Assembly (NCBI GenBank): GCA_000320605.2 | Contig: KB445819.1 | Location: forward strand, 1 to 64,000 | Length of the DNA stretch: 64,000 bases | Source: Gelatoporia subvermispora B | Lineage: Eukaryota > Basidiomycota > Agaricomycetes > Polyporales > Gelatoporiaceae | Direction of reading: 5' to 3' | Part shown: positions 44,977-56,220 of the stretch, piece by piece | Layout of the letters: each line of letters starts with the position of its first letter | How positions within the stretch are numbered: position 1 is the stretch's first letter | Translations under genes and position numbers: made by a program | The notes under the pieces: generated by a model | The model's input: only the letters and a program-made list of their open reading frames with translations | The model's database searches: none | What the model was told of the DNA's origin: nothing

Positions 44977-46461
44977 ATGCAACTCACTTGGACGTCTCTG
45001 TGCTACAAACGATCTCCGACGTTACACGATCAGGTATTTCTGTTATGTCGCCTTCGCTCTAACATAACGGATGACACATTTGCAGCTTTCTGTTGTGGCA
45101 CATTCTATGATGCCGGAGAATCGAGAAACGCCTCAACGAGACGTTTGGGGGAACTCAACTATGCAGGTCGTGGAGGCTCTGCAGATACGAGTAGCTGAAC
45201 TCGAAGCTCGCACTTCGGCGATGAATGCAGACATACAAGACTTGCGGGCAGAAAACACGAAACTTTGCATGTCTTTGCGCCAGATAATCCAGGCCACAAC
45301 GTCTCAAGGACTTGAATGTGTCGTGCATGAGGCACAACGTGGCCCGGTTGAGGTCAGTCAATGTTCACCTCGGAGAAAACGAGTTGACACATCGTATTTC
45401 GAAGGAGGAGGATGGAGAAATTCCAATCGTCGAGATGAACAGTCTATCTTTACGAGAAATGGGGGCCACTGGGAGGAAGCACCAATCAGAGCGACATCGC
45501 AATGCGGCCTCTTCGACTGAGCCGGAGCAACGCGATCATCCATCTTCCACGGGCATAACCATTAGGCAAGGCCAATCGAGCCGGCTCGTGCGCAGGGAAG
45601 ATGACGAGACTGAAGAGAATGGCGGATGGTACCTGGAGTACTCTGCGCCCCCCGCCACGGCATCGGTAACAGGTAGTTTCTCCATTGAAATTCTTATCGA
45701 CCGTCTGGTACTGGAGGAGGAGACGGTAAGCATCACCACGCATATCAATTGATCACTGAATTTGCGAACCCTTAATCCCTCCGAAAGGTGGGCGGAGTCA
45801 AAAGGTGCAGTGAAACGTTCTCTGTTAGGACCAGCTCTTTATTCTGACGTGCAGACAACAGTTTGGCGAAGACGCAAGGTCCCGGCATGCGTATATTTCT
45901 CGACCTAAATATAGCGTTTATCTGCGACCCAATCATCCTTGAGGGCCCTGACAAGTCCTATCTCATCAGTTGGGACACAAAAGAACACAACCTCAGGACT
46001 CTAATGGATCTCACCAATGGAACATGTCTACCCGTTGCCCTTCATATATTCACGTTTCAAGCAAGGATGGTATGTGTCGATATTTAGGGAAGCGCCTGCG
46101 TACAGGCCAAACTTGATTTACTTCAATCCAGGACAGTTGGTGCTACCTCGGACTGCATTTAGTTTCTCCTGTCAAACTTGAGCCGGAGTGGAGTTGGAGG
46201 AATCTACACAAGAAGGCAGGTGTAATTCTACGTCTACGTGAAATAATATCCAGTCCTTAAGGGTCTCGGCAGGAACTTCACATTCTCGCGAATGAGCTCA
46301 AGGAGCGATGGAACAGCGAAGTCGATGCATCTGAAATAGTGTTAATGCTCGAAACCGACAGGCTCGAGCAGTGTTGCCTCGAGCTCGACAGCACAGGGCT
46401 CGCGAACAAGACCCGGACATTCCTCGCGAATACGGAACTGGAAGACCTAAGCGAGAATTAG
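44977..46461 (+). CDS. unidentified coiled-coil protein, model broken by apparent frameshifts
   Basis: Exons 44977-45033, 45086-45352 and 45405-45725 join in phase and encode a coiled coil (VVEALQIRVAELEARTSA, then IQDLRAENTKLCMSLRQI) and a polar linker. The next exon, from 45788, looks coding in one frame (WAESKGAVKRSLLGPAL and VWRRRKVPA) that does not match the incoming phase, then from about 45889 in a second frame (IFLDLNIAFICDPIILEGPD) that does. The last exons end ELHILANELKERWNSEVD and LEDLSEN at TAG 46459-46461, with introns at about 46085-46130 and 46218-46260. The two shifts compensate each other, so this is either a recent pseudogene or an assembly error. I do not recognise the family; it resembles coiled-coil proteins common in Agaricomycetes. 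The start at 44977 is tentative. Confidence 0.5.
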
Positions 46462-46873
46462 ATCATGCATCGAGCGGATCTCCGATATGATCGGGCAACT
46501 TCAGTACGTCACATATGTCTTCCTGAGATTATTAGTTCAGTGGTTACAACATCACCGTAGGGACTCTCTGTGTATCATGCATCATAGGAGGATCCCGAAG
46601 GCCTTGCCTTTGTGGCACACCCGCCGATGCGCGTATTTTCTCCGAGAACATGATAAACTTCTCACACTTGCTATTCAATTTGTATCCGCTACTCTCATCT
46701 TCGTCAGTGAGGCTAACACTGGTACATCACGTTTTCCATCCCCCTTATTCAACGCGATTTACTACAAAATTACGACTATCGGTTTGAAATCCAAAGACAT
46801 ACCCAGGGTATTATAATGCGATCCTGCAATGCTTAGCAATAAACATACGCCTTTCACCACCATCTCGACTCCC
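46462..46873. other. convergent intergenic region
   Basis: Between the 3' ends of a plus-strand and a minus-strand gene. It is A/T-richer than the flanks and no gene is seen. Confidence 0.4.
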
Positions 46874-48996
46874 CTAATGCCATGCCTGAGGCCTGCGCTC
46901 AATGAGCACCGGCAAAGGTGGCTTCATGACAACCAAGAAGTCCTGTAAATTCTCTTCGTATGCTCTAGGATCGAAGCCATCGGGGAAGCGCATCTCGAGC
47001 TTCTGCATCATCAAACACACGACCATGCGCATTTCTTGAAGGGCGAGGTTCTTGCCGACGCAGTTCGCAGGCCCGAACGAGAACGGAATGAATGCAATGG
47101 AATTGTGAACGAAGCCGTCCTCGACCTCCTTGGACGAGGTGCCGTTCTCGATCTCGGTGGCGATGAGCCAACGTTCCGGCCAGAATACCTCGGAGTTGGG
47201 GAAGAAGTTGCGAGGGTCGCGGTGTACGGAGTAGGGATGGATAAAGGTCGAGGTGCCCTCGGGAATCCAGCTGCGGCAAATTGTGTCAGTGGTCTGGCGA
47301 TGATACTGTCGCAAAGACCACTCACTACTGTCCAACGAGCTTGCCGCCACTGTCCTTGACAGGGGCACGCTGGCTTCCAGTAGGCAGTGCAGGGAACAGG
47401 CGCATTGATTCATGTCTGCGCGTTTGCGCATCAGCTTTCGTGTGTTCTTCTAACACTGAGTCTTGGAGAACTCACATGGCTGCAGTCAAGAAGGGCATGT
47501 CACCATGGTGCTTCGTGCTTAAAGCATCCTCTCCAGGCGGGTAGAACTTGTCAACCTCAACTTGGAGACGCTTGTAGTATTTTGGTTCCTTCAACAGGAA
47601 GAAGAACAAATTGCTGAGGACACTTGAGGTGGTGTCGGAGCCCGCGATGACCGCAAGGGCACCGTCCGATACGACATCAGCGAAAGGGCGCGGCGCCCCA
47701 GCACCATCTTCGTTGTTCTGCAGAGAGACGCAGGTAAGCTCCTGTATCGACACTGGTATCGGGAGGGCTTACCAAGTAGTAGAAGAGATCCTTGTCGAGA
47801 GAGCCAGCTTTCACTCGCCCTTTGGCACGTTCGATACCGAACGACCGCATTTGTCGCACATCCTCGCCCATGCCTAGCTTCTGTGCGTAAGGCACCAACC
47901 ACGGAAGGTGAGCGAGCATGTGTGCTGATCTGTATAGTGAAGTATTGAGTCAATCGCTCTCGCCCATCATCCGCCAGACGCACATCATGCCCTTGTTGAT
48001 GATTTTCCAGATACTACCGTCGTCGCCTTGACGGAGCATATCGGATCCTCCACCAAAGACCAGGTCACTCATGAAGTCAAACCTAGAGTTACCAGATCAG
48101 ACCAGCTAGATAGAGTGTTATCGAGGTTGACATACGTGAACCAACTGATCCGCGTGGCTAGATCGACCTCCTTTGCCTCCGCGATCGTTTCAATAAGCAA
48201 GTTAGCTCGTCGTGCAATGATGTGTTCATATCCCTTCAATGCCGCTGTGTTGAATGCACGGTTCCACAACTTCCGACGTTCAAGATGTTGAGCCGGATTG
48301 GTCATAGCAATGATTGGGGGAACAGGTGCCCTCATGCTACGACCGCGCCAGTCTGTATGTCGTGGCTCAGGACTCCGGACACGTACTGGCGTAGGTCTAC
48401 TTACGAGGACCCTTGGTCAGGCCGGTGCTGCCCATCATTGGCATGATTGCATTGGCATCACGAACCGATACCTCGTTAGGGCCTTAGAAATTATGAGTTG
48501 ACGATTTCATATACCAGATGCGGGGAACCTCACTGATTCTGACGACATCGCCGTACCAGTCGTGCAGCTTCTGGATAACGAGGTGCTCCTTCCCTTGCAT
48601 CGCAATCCATGTTAATGGTATTCTCGAGATCTTGAGGTACAGAGGGCCCGGGTACTTCGCGAGGGGATGGAACGGACTTAAGCGATAAAACACAACCGAT
48701 GTAACGAGTGCAGCTAGGAATGTTGCGATAGTAGTGACCAGCGCCCGCACTGGCGAGTAGTGGTTCCAGAGCAGTAAGGACAACAGTGAAGGGACTCCCA
48801 GGAGGAGTCCTGCATGATGAGAGATCTCTGGCGGTTCGTACCGCTTGAAGATACCGTGTACACCCTGTGCGCCGAATCGTAAGCTTCCAATTGAGCATAC
48901 CGTCAACGTGACGTTACTCACGACTCCGGCGACACCGATCAAGATAAGTGCGTCTCCCAGGCGAGGCTGGGGAATCAGAGTCTCAGCAATCCCCAT
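46874..48996 (-). CDS. cytochrome P450 monooxygenase
   Basis: Nine exons on the minus strand join in phase: 48996-48922, 48864-48534, 48482-48405, 48352-48136, 48082-47984, 47929-47773, 47717-47476, 47415-47329 and 47270-46874, for 560 residues. The N-terminus carries two to three hydrophobic segments anchoring it in the endoplasmic reticulum. Key P450 features are intact: the I-helix AGSDTTSS, the K-helix E-x-x-R as ESMR, the PERW motif, and the heme loop FSFGPANCVGKNLALQ with its cysteine ligand. The proline-rich HPLAKYPGPLYLK follows the anchors. Such enzymes insert oxygen into lipophilic or aromatic compounds; wood-decay fungi have over a hundred. Subfamily and substrate cannot be set by eye. 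Its neighbour on the same strand is a lipid-modifying enzyme, but no cluster is evident. Confidence 0.92.
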
Positions 48997-49542
48997 AGTC
49001 GTGAGGTGTTCCGGTACGCAGCAACTGGGTAAGCCTCCCAGACGTGGGAGCGGGTGTAAACGTGAAAACTGCAATTCGGTGTGCCATGGAGACTAAATAG
49101 GCCCGAGTTCTCGTATGGAGCCCGGTCATGGCTCGGCGTGGAATTCGGCTAGAATAGTTTTGGTGATGAAAGGCATGTCAGAGTCCGAGAGCAACTAACC
49201 GAACACAGCAGGCACCGTGATGGTAAGATGGGATCAAGTCGGGACCTCTTTCTCCAAGCGCGCACTGCCAATCTGGGCCTCCGTATCGCTTAGTGTTCAT
49301 ATGGGCCTGTCCACTCCGCCATCATTCTACGGCGCCGTCCGCATAAGGATCGCCTACGAACCGACTTTGAAGTCTGAACAGCATCTCGCTACAGGCAGCA
49401 TCGCCTTGGTACTCATGATGCGTTCGAGTCGTTACGATCGTTACGAATAAGGGTTACACATATCAATACAATATCTACGGAGACCGAGCGCCACTGTCCA
49501 CACGACCCTCCAAACCGGAATTGACAGCCTTCATGTAGGATC
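48997..49542. other. intergenic region upstream of the P450
   Basis: Promoter of the P450 and 3' flank of the cyclopropane synthase-like gene. Nothing else is supported. Confidence 0.4.
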
Positions 49543-52129
49543 TCATTCGAAAACCTGGCAACCATAGTCAACATTACCCTCTCGGGTAAAGGTGATGATG
49601 TGATCTGGGGAGGGGAGAACTTCAGCCAGGTGACAAGAGAGAATATCGCGAAGGCAGCATACCTCCGAGCAGACGCGCAGTAAAACCAATTTCGCAGTAA
49701 GCACTGATGTTGACGGATTGGCAATTGGTCAGCTCTGCACGAAGACACGAGGCCGATAGATGCTCACTAATAGAATATCCACTTTCTCCGGAACACCTCA
49801 ATGTCCTCCCGAGTCGTCAGCTCTTGATGCTCCGCTTTGAGGGCTGCGAATGCCAGTCAGGCTTCACCCTGAACTATGGTGGAGGCACTCACCTGGGACA
49901 ATGACATCCTCAAATTTTACTTCAAATCGCTCTCGCCATTCACGCAGCGTACGCGCGTAATGCGGGCCGATGTTTGAGACGGATTCCACGACTAGGCGGC
50001 CGTGCGATGCACGGTTCATCGTCTCAACTAGAAGGGAGAACGTCGGAAGGAATCCTCCCGGGAAGACTTCGTGGACGGTCAGTACTACGTTTGCGGGACT
50101 AATAAGCGGGGAACTTACTCTATCAGGATTGTGAACGGAGTTCTGTCAGTCGTCTGGTCTTCGGGTGATACTTAGACCAGGGAACACGCACCCATTTGCG
50201 GATAAAGTCCAGCTCGCGAGTGTAAGCATCGAAACCTAAGTAGAGGGGAAGAAACGAACAGGTCAGCGAGTTTGGCAACTTCGACACCTCAAGCTAGGAG
50301 GTAGGTGCCGGTGAATGGAATGTCACTCACGTGCCTCCGGTAGGGTTATGCCCTGAATCACGCCAACACCCGTGTCCTTCTTCAGCGCCCAATCGATCTT
50401 TCCCCAGTACGTCTAGAGTGGGAACGAAAGGCGTCAGCTTCTTATCATGAGGCAAGCGCACGGTGAGATCGGCGCTGAGGCAGCGCGCCTGCAGACGAAC
50501 TTACTTCGAGATACTCCTGCCCCACGGCCTCGATCATCTCGATGCTGACAACTCGGTCGAATTTCCCTTCCCATTCAGCCGGCATTGCACGGTAGTCCAT
50601 CAGATGCACGCGCACACGTGATGCCTCGCCATATCCTAAGCCTAGCCCCGCCGCGCGAATGCGCTCGCGAGCCAGCGCAGCCTGCTGCACCGAGAGCGTG
50701 AGCGTATCCACGGTTGCTCCAGGGATACTCGTCGCAATGAGCATCGACATCGAGCCCCATCCTGATCCAATCTCGAGTACCTATTACGCTGTATTAGCAC
50801 CCTTACACAACCGCACCAAAAAGAACGCGGTGGCCGATAGGGAAAAGAAGGATGGGCGGTTCAGAAGGTGACATACCCGATGACCCGGTCGGATATCAGC
50901 CTTACGAATGATATGCTGCAGCTTGCGTATCTGGGCCTGATACAGTGGATCCTCTTCCTCCGCTGCATGCTCCGGGAGCCCGATGATATCGGCATCAAGT
51001 TGGGCCCTGGTGGACTTCTTGCCAAATAGCGCCTCAGTCAGAGCTGTGGAAGAGGAGCTGCTTGACAGACTCGACGCATCGTCGAGCGCTGGAGGTGACG
51101 CAGTGGCGCTGGTTACCCGCGTGGTTGGCATCGACCCAAGTTGCATTTGCAATTTCTTCGCGATAGGGTTCAGGTCGCCATCAAGCTCTGGGTAGATAGC
51201 ACTCGAATATGTCATGTCCTTCGAAAGGAAGCCTGGAAATATGACAAACGTCTGTCAGATTCTGCTGATGGCTGCATTGCACCGAAAGACGCATTTGTCG
51301 CCAACAGAGAGGATGATGCCAAGGAGGGGTTGCTGGTACTTACCCATGAACATCGCGTTGCTGATATCATAATGGGCACTGATATTACTGCGCGCGTTCG
51401 TGATAGTGTTGACGATGCGGGCGCCCGCGTACTTCTGAGGGATGCGTAGAAACCGTGACAAACCAGAGCCAAGGGCCGACAGTTGCTCAGAATTCCGTAA
51501 GAAGAGCTATCGAAGTACATATCAGTAACCGGAGAATTATGAAGGAATCCGGTGGGAATTTATGCCCAGAAGCGACATCTCTGGGCACGTTTCCCGGTAA
51601 ATGAAAGCGGGACAGAGTACGTGTCAAAGACAATAGCATTCTTGAACGCAAATCATGGCTTCCTCGTGTTTCGCCCACTCGCGATGGTGGTTCGGCGGAT
51701 AACTCTAATGCATAGTGAGAGACCCACCATGAAGACCTTGATGAGGTCGTCGCACTCCACTTCCCCATACATGTAAGCCTCAGCGAAACCGAGGTCACCC
51801 ATTGCAGCGAGTCGCAGCCAAAAAGTAGGGTTGCGAACCGTCAGCTGGACTTGCAGCAGATCGGTCTGCGACCCATCGCTGGACAACTTCTCCGGGAAGC
51901 TATAGGTCCTCGATGGTGTTTGTATATTCAATTGCCCGTTGGTAATATTCTTCAAGAGGCTGAATCTCATGGTTACATGGGAACAACATTGTATATGACC
52001 GTGAAACACCTGCCTGACGACTGCGGTCTCAGAAAGACTGCACAAAGGTGCCGATGTAGCATCTGCAAATGCTTGCTGAGCCTTTCCCAAGGCTGCACTA
52101 ACGAAGGCAGGAACATAAGATCGTGACAT
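49543..52129 (-). CDS. cyclopropane-fatty-acyl-phospholipid synthase-like methyltransferase
   Basis: Minus strand, at least ten exons. The first runs down from ATG 52129 to 51728, followed by 51506-51344 and the exon starting at 51232. The last ones are 49834-49768, 49703-49663 and 49604-49543 (TGA at 49545-49543). Features: DLGFAEAYMYGEVECDDL, SNISAHYDISNAMF, the SAM-binding VLEIGSGWGSMSMLI, VSIEMIEAVGQEYLETYW, and the C-terminal CEIGFTARLLGDHIITF. This matches fungal/bacterial CFA synthases, which add a methylene from SAM across lipid double bonds. A Ser-rich insert (about 60 residues, from 51150 to 50960) interrupts the usual region before the SAM site. The intron at 51507-51727 is 221 nt, about four times the local norm. 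Near the N-terminus (about 52008) a small intron or an inserted peptide is unresolved. Confidence 0.85.
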
Positions 52130-53454
52130 CGTGCAAAGGTTTGGGGGTGGGCCTTGGGCAAATAGATAGACAATAAGAAGGGGAACGGTGAGGAGCGAAG
52201 ACGGCGCGGCGAAGGTACGGAAACGACGCGCCGGAGATTATAAGAGCGCACATGTGCATCGATATGTTCACTTTATAAAGCGGTGACGATTGGTTCTGAT
52301 TCGGGCATTCTGAGAAGAGAAGTAGAACCGGAGCATGATCCTGGCTGTCTTCCTTCGGCATCAACGCAACGAGTGGCTATCAAAGCGGCGCATCTTTTGC
52401 ACTGATATCCCAGCACACAGCCTACGACCTCCGCTTGTCGACATCCGATGGTGCGCGGTGCAAGCCGCACGATCAGACAAAATAGTAGCAGAGATGATGC
52501 GACAGGGCCGAATGAGACTCAGATCATCTGAGAGCTGGAGTAGTGATGGGCGCTGTGCACGAGTCGATCTCATCGCAGTTGGCGGTGAGCGCGCAGGCGC
52601 GCAGAGATTGCGCTGGGATCTCCCACGGGATCGGCTCCTACGCGAGTATGGCGGCAATGTCTATTCACGTGCACACCATCGCGTTGGTAAACAAGCGGTC
52701 GCAAGAGATCGTGAGGAACGTGCGTAACACAGTGCCTTTTCCGACATTGACTCACAAGAGAGCTTGTCTCATAGGCCTGAGGAGATGAATGCGGTATCAA
52801 CGTGGTAGCGTCGAAGTCCGAATAGACGCCAATACCAGACACGAGAGCAATGTCGGGGGAGAGATGCGCTGAACCGGAATGTGATCAAGCCTGGACAATA
52901 GCGAGAGATCAGAAGGCTCAGAAGCTCACCGACGCCTATTATCCATACTGTCCATTCGCCAGAGTACATCGATAAAGCTGAGCCTGACTCAAGCATCTTC
53001 ATGCCGGCCGCGCTATGTCCAATTGCATGTATCTAACCACGATGATGAAACGAGTGTCCATCCCTGGTGAGCCGTATCTGTCCATTTTACATTCCGTCTT
53101 CAGATGGTGTTTCCGCAGCCTGAATGATCGTCGGTATGGCTTCTGAATTGTCGGAGCGACGATGTCCCGAAGGCCGGCACAGCTTCAGCGACAGAAGTAA
53201 CACGGGCGCTTGGGGCGCGCCATCAGTTCTACACAGCCTGCTCATACGAAGCGGGGGCGCACCAGCTGTAGTAAATTCAGTTGTAATTCCGTGCAATTCT
53301 ATAGCTTGCCATCTTGAGCATTGATCTCAGGCGATGTAAACTTGCAGCTCCCATCGACGATGCTGTACGAAGACAAATTAGTAGATTCAGTCCTCACGAT
53401 TGATCCGCGGTGGCGATAGGAGTAAGTCGAATATCTCGTAGAGAGCAACAACGT
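52130..53454. other. 1.3-kb region without a recognised gene
   Basis: Open frames are present on both strands but have no recognisable content. The first 200 bases are likely the promoter of the cyclopropane synthase-like gene. Confidence 0.35.
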
Positions 53455-54197
53455 CTAATGTGCTATATGACCGAGCGATGTCTTCAACGTGGAGAAGCTA
53501 GGAGTGCCTAACCCAGTCACCTGGAAGCAATAGGTAAAGTTCTATCCTAAGACAAGGCAAAGAAGCATACAGGATCCCAACCAACGGGTGCGTTGAACCA
53601 CTAGTCCCGCATCCTGGATAATTCCCGATTACAATATCACTCAAAGCGCTGGGGTTCGAATACGGCAGAGGATTGAGGAAGCCAAGGACTGGTCGACCTG
53701 CAGCAACTAAGGCATCGTTCAGCAGCGCAATGATGCCGGCGAAAATTGGACTAGCGCATGGTGTACCGGAGACAGTACCAAGCTGAGCATCGCGGATGAT
53801 CACATAATTTCGACTCTGAGTGGATACATCTGAGAAGCCACACCCGCTGCGGTTGTAAAGACCCATGTACGTGTCACCAAGAGCGTCGATGTAGACACTG
53901 ACACTGTCGACCTGGTAGCTAGGCGTCTCGAAGTAGTTGGAAATCCGCCACTGGAGGGATTGGCCGAGAGTTCCGGATCAAACTCGGTAGTGCCACCAAC
54001 AGATGTGACGCTGAGTTTGTACATAAGAAAGGAAGGCCAGTCGAAATTATGGCTGTTCACAAGGGACATGACGCCGGAAACACGGGGCGAAATGCCGTGC
54101 AGTGCTGAGAACTTGCTCCGGAGACGCCGCCATTCACAGATCCGAAGAGAAACGAGACGCATCTGGCACCCAGCTGAGCGTAAACATTGTGCATATT
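53455..54197 (-). pseudogene. sedolisin (S53 tripeptidyl-peptidase-like) pseudogene, 3' part only
   Basis: The minus strand preserves the C-terminal half of a fungal S53 protease: VYAQLGARCVSFLFGS, then across an intron CPFVTSVGGTTEFDPEL, then YFETPSYQVDSVSVYIDALG, FLNPLPYSNPSALSDIV and VTGLGTPSFSTLK. It is disabled in three ways. The frame must shift by one base at about 53941, after SSGGF. A second one-base shift is needed at about 53600, before the residues that precede VTGLG. The catalytic serine motif, normally G-T-S followed by C, reads GTPCASP, so Pro replaces the nucleophile. The N-terminal half and prodomain are absent. Live relatives are secreted acid peptidases. The relic ends at TAG 53457-53455. 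Confidence 0.82.
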
Positions 54198-56220
54198 GCT
54201 GGAATTAAGTGGGTGTGCGGATTTGATTGAGGACTACAAAGCTAGGCTAGAGCAAAAGGTCGTCGAATAAGCAACAGAGCGAAACCTGCTATCGGCTGCA
54301 GACCTGGGTACGTCAGGAGCTGGCAACGCGCGCTGAAAAGAGCGTGCTAAGATCTTCCCGACTAGCAGATCACAGTCCATTCAAGGGGTCTTGCCGCTTC
54401 AGATAATAAGTCACGGTATGTGCATGTAGGAACCGCAGAGTAGAAAAGCCACTGACACAGAAATAACGGATATTAGAATATCTTAAAGCACACAAGTATA
54501 ATGCATAAGCAGAATTACGAGCCTTTTGTCCTCGATCGTTCAACATTGGGGCGCTTAGAGCTTGATCGGCGGTGCCATCAAGCTGTGGATGTCGATGGCC
54601 CTGTACAAGAATAGCACATATCGCATTGGCAATCCAAGTCGCATTATCAGAAAGCATGTTCAACAGAAGGTCAGGACACTCGTGAGGCCGACTTTCAGAA
54701 GAGCTAGCGTACGACGAGCTGGCTCCAGAGCAGCAGGGGTCTCATACAGACTCGGTTAGATGAGACTTGTGGAATAATTGAGTTAGGAGCTATCTGCAGT
54801 ATTCTAGAGCGCATGTATGTCTTTTCGATGTTTTCTGCACTGTGCGAGACAAGTCTAGGTGGTGCCAGTTCAAGTTACGGTAGTGGCATCGCCGAAAACA
54901 ATTGCCATCCCCTGCCTGAGCCGCTTACGTAACTGCCAGCCGCTCTTCAACATGGTGCGACACGAGCGCCGCCCCATACCACTTTCACCATGACAGTACT
55001 AAAGCCGCGATGCTCATGTCATGCGGAATGCTTTTTACAGCATCTTTTGAGCGGGATAAGGTCTGAGCATTCCAGGTCCTTTTGATTGGCCCCAGCAGGG
55101 TCTTAGCCCTTAGATGGCTAAGCAACACACTAGACAACCAACGTCTGCTCGAATTCCCTCAGAATCCTGCGGGATGAGGGCAGACCGGATGGTTTGAAAG
55201 ATGCTGCGGAGACTGGGCTGTGGTGTACTTGTGTCGAAAGAGCACACTTTCCTTGGTACCGTGGTGTGCACCCTTGAGCGTGTCGCGGAGGTCTCTTTCT
55301 TACACTATCCAGACCTTACGGCGACACCCCCTGGCACACATCACGCTAGAACTGTAACCTGCTGAGAGCTACCAATGGGCTGGTGGATAATACATGCGGT
55401 AAGTTGGAGATGATTGGCAAAGACTCCCTAGCTGATCTTCTGATTTGCAGGTCGACTCGTACTCCTCTGGCACTGTCATCCTGCCCCTACCTTTGCCTAC
55501 TTTACTCTTCGCGAGCATCCCGTCAGCGATCCGAACACTTCGGTTCCCTCCTAGAAACGACAGTCCAAGGCTGCGTAGCTCACATCGCACACGAATTCGT
55601 CATCTACGTCGCAACGGCATTCCATCCATCGATATCATCCGCTCTCTATTCAATGATAATTGTTAGGAGAAGTTTCATGAGGGGGATCAGACTTGGTAAT
55701 CTGCTCCATAAGGCTTCGAGAGCCGACAGGTACGAGCGACAGCCCGGAGCGCGTTCCTGCCGTCTCCCGATGCGGACTTTTTTTATAATCTCTAGAATGA
55801 CATCGAGGTTGAGAGGGATTGAAACCTGGTGCGTCGTTCAGGAAAAATCGCGTTGAGATGCAGTGCAAATTCGAGAGTAAAGACGCGTATGAGGACGGAG
55901 ACGCGTCAGTCAAGCCCCCCGCGCGCCAAGTTAGTAGAGTGGGTGTATGCGCAGCCGAGGACTGCGTTCTTATGAGACAAACCCAAAGCTCGCCAATATC
56001 ATACACAAAATGTTTTGTGTCATTATACGACTCGAAGGCATGCTACAAGTTGCACAAACTCCTGCGACAGGAGACCAACGCAACGAAGATATCTCTGGCT
56101 GAGGCATCAACAGCGCGCCTCATGCAGGAGCATGATCCCCGCCATCTTATGGGCAGAACGTAGGATAGATGACTAAATGTCCATTAGAATACACGTACAT
56201 TGAAAGCTACATTCGTTCTT
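54198..56220. other. 2-kb gene-poor region containing a dispersed repeat copy
   Basis: Holds the repeat at 54999-55125. A possible small intron (donor GTAAGT at 55395, acceptor at 55450) is followed by an open frame to about 55666, but nothing recognisable is encoded. The rest looks non-coding. Confidence 0.35.
54999..55125. repeat. dispersed repeat, copy 2 (partner at 6159-6290)
   Basis: Contains CTAAAGCCGCGATGCTC at 54999-55015 and GAGCGGGATAAGGTCTGAGC from 55049, both matching the copy near 6159 in the same order and orientation. Spacing between blocks is slightly shorter here. No coding role is seen. Confidence 0.65.

Noticed and set aside
46874..52129. P450 plus cyclopropane synthase-like gene as a secondary-metabolite cluster
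   Set aside because: No backbone enzyme (polyketide, peptide or terpene synthase), transporter or specific regulator is nearby.
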